Of a stretch of 6,783 nucleotides of DNA, positions 5,152 through 6,783 are shown one piece after another. The position numbers and the translations under genes are program-made. The notes beneath the pieces were generated by a model that had not been told where the DNA came from, made no database searches, and was given only the letters and a program-made list of their open reading frames with translations. Origin of the DNA: Saprospiraceae bacterium (GTDB taxonomy: Bacteria > Bacteroidota > Bacteroidia > Chitinophagales > Saprospiraceae); NCBI GenBank assembly GCA_947441325.1, contig CANETR010000113.1, forward strand, positions 1 through 6,783. Reading direction: 5' to 3'. Each line of letters begins with the position of its first letter. Position 1 is the first letter of the stretch.

Positions 5152-5889
5152 ATGAACAGACTGATTAAAGTTTTGCTTTTAGTATTTTTAACTTCAACAG
5201 CTGCGATGGCTCAGCATGACAAAGAAAGTGTACAAAAAACCAACAAAATGAAAGTTGAAATTTGGTCCGATATTGTATGTCCCTTTTGCTATATCGGCAA
5301 AAGACATTTTGAATCAGCACTGAAATCATTTTCGAATGCTGATGATATTGAAATCGTCTGGAAAAGTTATCAACTCGACCCTGAAACTCCAAAACAGCAG
5401 ACGAAACAAAATGTGTATGAGTATCTTGCCAGTAGAAAAGGAATCAGTGTAGAACAATCAAAATCCATGCACGATAATGTTGTAAAAATGGCTTTTTCTG
5501 CTGGTTTGAATTATAATTTTGACAAAGCAATCGTCGCAAATTCCTACGATGCTCATCGTCTTATCCAACTTGCTAAAAGCAAAAATCTTGGCGATGCTGC
5601 CGAGGAAAGCCTCTTCAAAGCCTATTTTATAGAAGGAAAGGATATTGCAAACCATGAAATGCTCATAAATCTTGGTAAAGAAATTGGCCTCGAAGCATCA
5701 TCCATTAAAACGATGTTAGAAAGCAATCAATTTTCTGATGAAGTGGAGCGCGATAGCTACGAAGCAGTGCAAATAGGTGTTAGCGGCGTACCATTTTTTG
5801 TCATCGATGGCCGTTATGCCGTTTCTGGCGCTCAACCGGTACCTGTTTTCTTACAAACCTTACAAAAGGCTTTCGAAAGCAGAAAATAA
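5152..5889 (+). CDS. DsbA/FrnE-family thiol oxidoreductase with signal peptide
   Basis: This 245-residue protein has the DsbA-like thioredoxin fold with a helical insertion. The active site is C43-P44-F45-C46 in the FrnE-like context EIWSDIVCPFCYIGKRHFE. The cis-proline loop is GVSGVPFFVIDG (P214), followed by the typical YAVSGAQP. A clear signal peptide precedes it: positively charged N-end, hydrophobic core LLLVFLTSTAAM, and likely cleavage after A20 in AMA|Q. The mature protein should therefore act in the periplasm, probably in disulfide formation, isomerisation or oxidative-stress defence. Known FrnE-type relatives often begin at the position of Met33 (MKVEIWSD) and stay cytoplasmic, so the leader looks like an added export signal. 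The ATG at 5152 sits 20 bases behind a promoter core, which supports the long form. It is probably cotranscribed with the phosphatase gene 41 bases downstream. Substrate is unknown. Confidence 0.92.
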   Translation: MNRLIKVLLLVFLTSTAAMAQHDKESVQKTNKMKVEIWSDIVCPFCYIGKRHFESALKSFSNADDIEIVWKSYQLDPETPKQQTKQNVYEYLASRKGISVEQSKSMHDNVVKMAFSAGLNYNFDKAIVANSYDAHRLIQLAKSKNLGDAAEESLFKAYFIEGKDIANHEMLINLGKEIGLEASSIKTMLESNQFSDEVERDSYEAVQIGVSGVPFFVIDGRYAVSGAQPVPVFLQTLQKAFESRK

Positions 5890-5930
5890 TAAAACCAAAC
5901 CCCATCATTTAACCTCAGCCACTTGCCAAA

Positions 5931-6641
5931 GTGGTACTAAATCCTCGAAGCAAATTGTCCCGTATTTTCGCTATTTCAGATATCCACGGTTGTTCGTACA
6001 CCTTCTATGAAATGCTTAATAAAATAGGCTTGAACAAAAATGACGAACTTTATCTGCTGGGAGATTTTATAGACCGAGGTCCATATAGCCGGATGGTACT
6101 GGATAAAATTATGCTCCTAAAGGCTGAAGGTTATCAAGTACACTGTCTGCGTGGCAACCACGAACAAATGATGCTCGAAGCCCCACATAGCGATGAATTT
6201 GCTGCTATTTGGCTGCGCAATGGCGGCAATGAAGTCATGCAGGAATTTAACGCCCTATCTTTTTCTGATATCCCCAAAAAGTATTTCGATTTCATTGAAA
6301 ACCTTGATTATTGGTTCGAAAGAGAACAGTTGCTCTTTGTTCATGCCGGTTTTAAATTGGTGAACAATGTCAATCCTTTTGAATTGAAAAAGAACATGCT
6401 CTGGATCAGAAAATGGGCAGATCAAGCAGGAGTGGAACAATGGCTAAATGGAAGAAGCGTAGTGCACGGACATACACCTCAAACAGAACAGCAAATCAGA
6501 AAGCGTTTCGATCAACCTGAACTTTTTCCTATTCTCAACATTGATAACGGTTGCGCTTACGAGGCTGAAGGCATGAGACAACTTTGCTGTGTTGAACTGA
6601 CTGAAAGAATAATTTACTTTCAAAAAAATATTGAACGTTAA
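5931..6641 (+). CDS. PPP-type metallophosphatase (calcineurin-like serine/threonine protein phosphatase family)
   Basis: This is a cytoplasmic two-metal phosphoesterase of bacterial PrpA/ApaH-like type. All signature blocks are present in order: SDIHGC (D17, H19), GDFIDRGPYS (D45, D48, R49), LRGNHEQM (N76, H77, E78), FVHAGF (H138) and VVHGHTP (H179, H181). A late LNIDNGCAY (D205) is also typical. Either phosphoprotein or dinucleoside-polyphosphate substrates are possible, and sequence motifs alone do not decide; the length (about 230) suits the small bacterial protein-phosphatase group. The start is uncertain. The frame opens after a stop at 5910-5912 and has no ATG near the N-terminus. GTG at 5931 (236 residues) or TTG at 5955 (228 residues, starting just before SRIFAISDIHG) are both plausible, and neither has a clear Shine-Dalgarno. 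It lacks its own promoter match and follows the thiol oxidoreductase gene closely. Confidence 0.93.
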   Translation: MVLNPRSKLSRIFAISDIHGCSYTFYEMLNKIGLNKNDELYLLGDFIDRGPYSRMVLDKIMLLKAEGYQVHCLRGNHEQMMLEAPHSDEFAAIWLRNGGNEVMQEFNALSFSDIPKKYFDFIENLDYWFEREQLLFVHAGFKLVNNVNPFELKKNMLWIRKWADQAGVEQWLNGRSVVHGHTPQTEQQIRKRFDQPELFPILNIDNGCAYEAEGMRQLCCVELTERIIYFQKNIER

Positions 6642-6702
6642 AGAGATTCAAATACAATTTTTTGCTCTTGAAATTATCCGGGCTGTCAAGTTTCTTCTAA
6701 GC

Positions 6703-6736
6703 TTGCCATACTTTTCATTTGAAAAAACTATCTTTG
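6703..6736 (+). promoter_or_regulatory. Bacteroidota-type promoter for a gene beyond the window
   Basis: TATCTTTG (6729-6736) matches TAnnTTTG exactly, with a TTG at 6703-6705, 23 bases upstream, slightly longer than the usual spacing. No coding start follows before the window ends, so the target gene lies downstream of 6783. The rest of 6642-6783 shows no gene and no clear terminator. Confidence 0.65.
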
Positions 6737-6783
6737 CAGTCAAAGTAGATATCTAAATCATTATCAAAACAAAAGAACAAACA

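Noticed and set aside
5777..6010. 77-codon forward frame spanning the end of the thiol oxidoreductase and the start of the phosphatase
   Set aside because: It overlaps two well-supported genes in a different frame and shows no recognisable motif.

Overview
The window most likely comes from a member of the Bacteroidota. Three things point that way: the mnmG-encoded protein reads like the Bacteroidota form, Shine-Dalgarno sites are weak or absent before the genes, and two promoter cores match the TAnnTTTG -7 element typical of that phylum (5125-5132 and 6729-6736). No rRNA or tRNA gene was seen. All six genes read left to right on the + strand.

Layout: (1) 1-1110, the C-terminal ~60% of mnmG (tRNA wobble-uridine modification), cut by the window edge. 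(2) 1111-1500, a repeat-rich intergenic stretch. (3) 1501-2514, a lone YhcG/DUF1016-type PDDEXK nuclease gene. (4) 2515-2764, a second repeat-rich intergenic stretch with the same modules in the same order. (5) 2765-3697, a CDF-family metal efflux pump with a His-rich N-terminus. (6) 3861-5042, a short-form malic enzyme followed by a clear hairpin terminator. (7) 5152-5889, a DsbA/FrnE-type thiol oxidoreductase with a signal peptide, starting just behind a promoter. (8) 5931-6641, a PPP-type metallophosphatase 41 bases downstream, probably cotranscribed with gene 7. (9) 6642-6783, a non-coding tail with a promoter core that should serve a gene beyond the window.

The genes do not form one pathway. 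mnmG, the transporter, malic enzyme, thiol oxidoreductase and phosphatase look like ordinary chromosomal housekeeping or stress genes. The accessory part is the nuclease gene and its flanks. Both flanks carry a near-identical block (54 bases upstream, 111 downstream). The length difference is eight extra copies of the heptamer TTAATCG plus one T. Each block is followed by arrays of TCTA-containing and GATACCT-like units, also spaced about 7 bases apart. The upstream copy additionally holds an 18-base perfect palindrome and a short GC-richer segment bounded by CTTGAT. The nuclease gene therefore sits between direct repeats about 1.4 kb apart, and it contains a 27-base near-perfect palindrome in its coding sequence. 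This direct-repeat cassette with heptamer-periodic flanks is the most unusual thing in the window. Whether it moves, is excised or varies in expression is inference.
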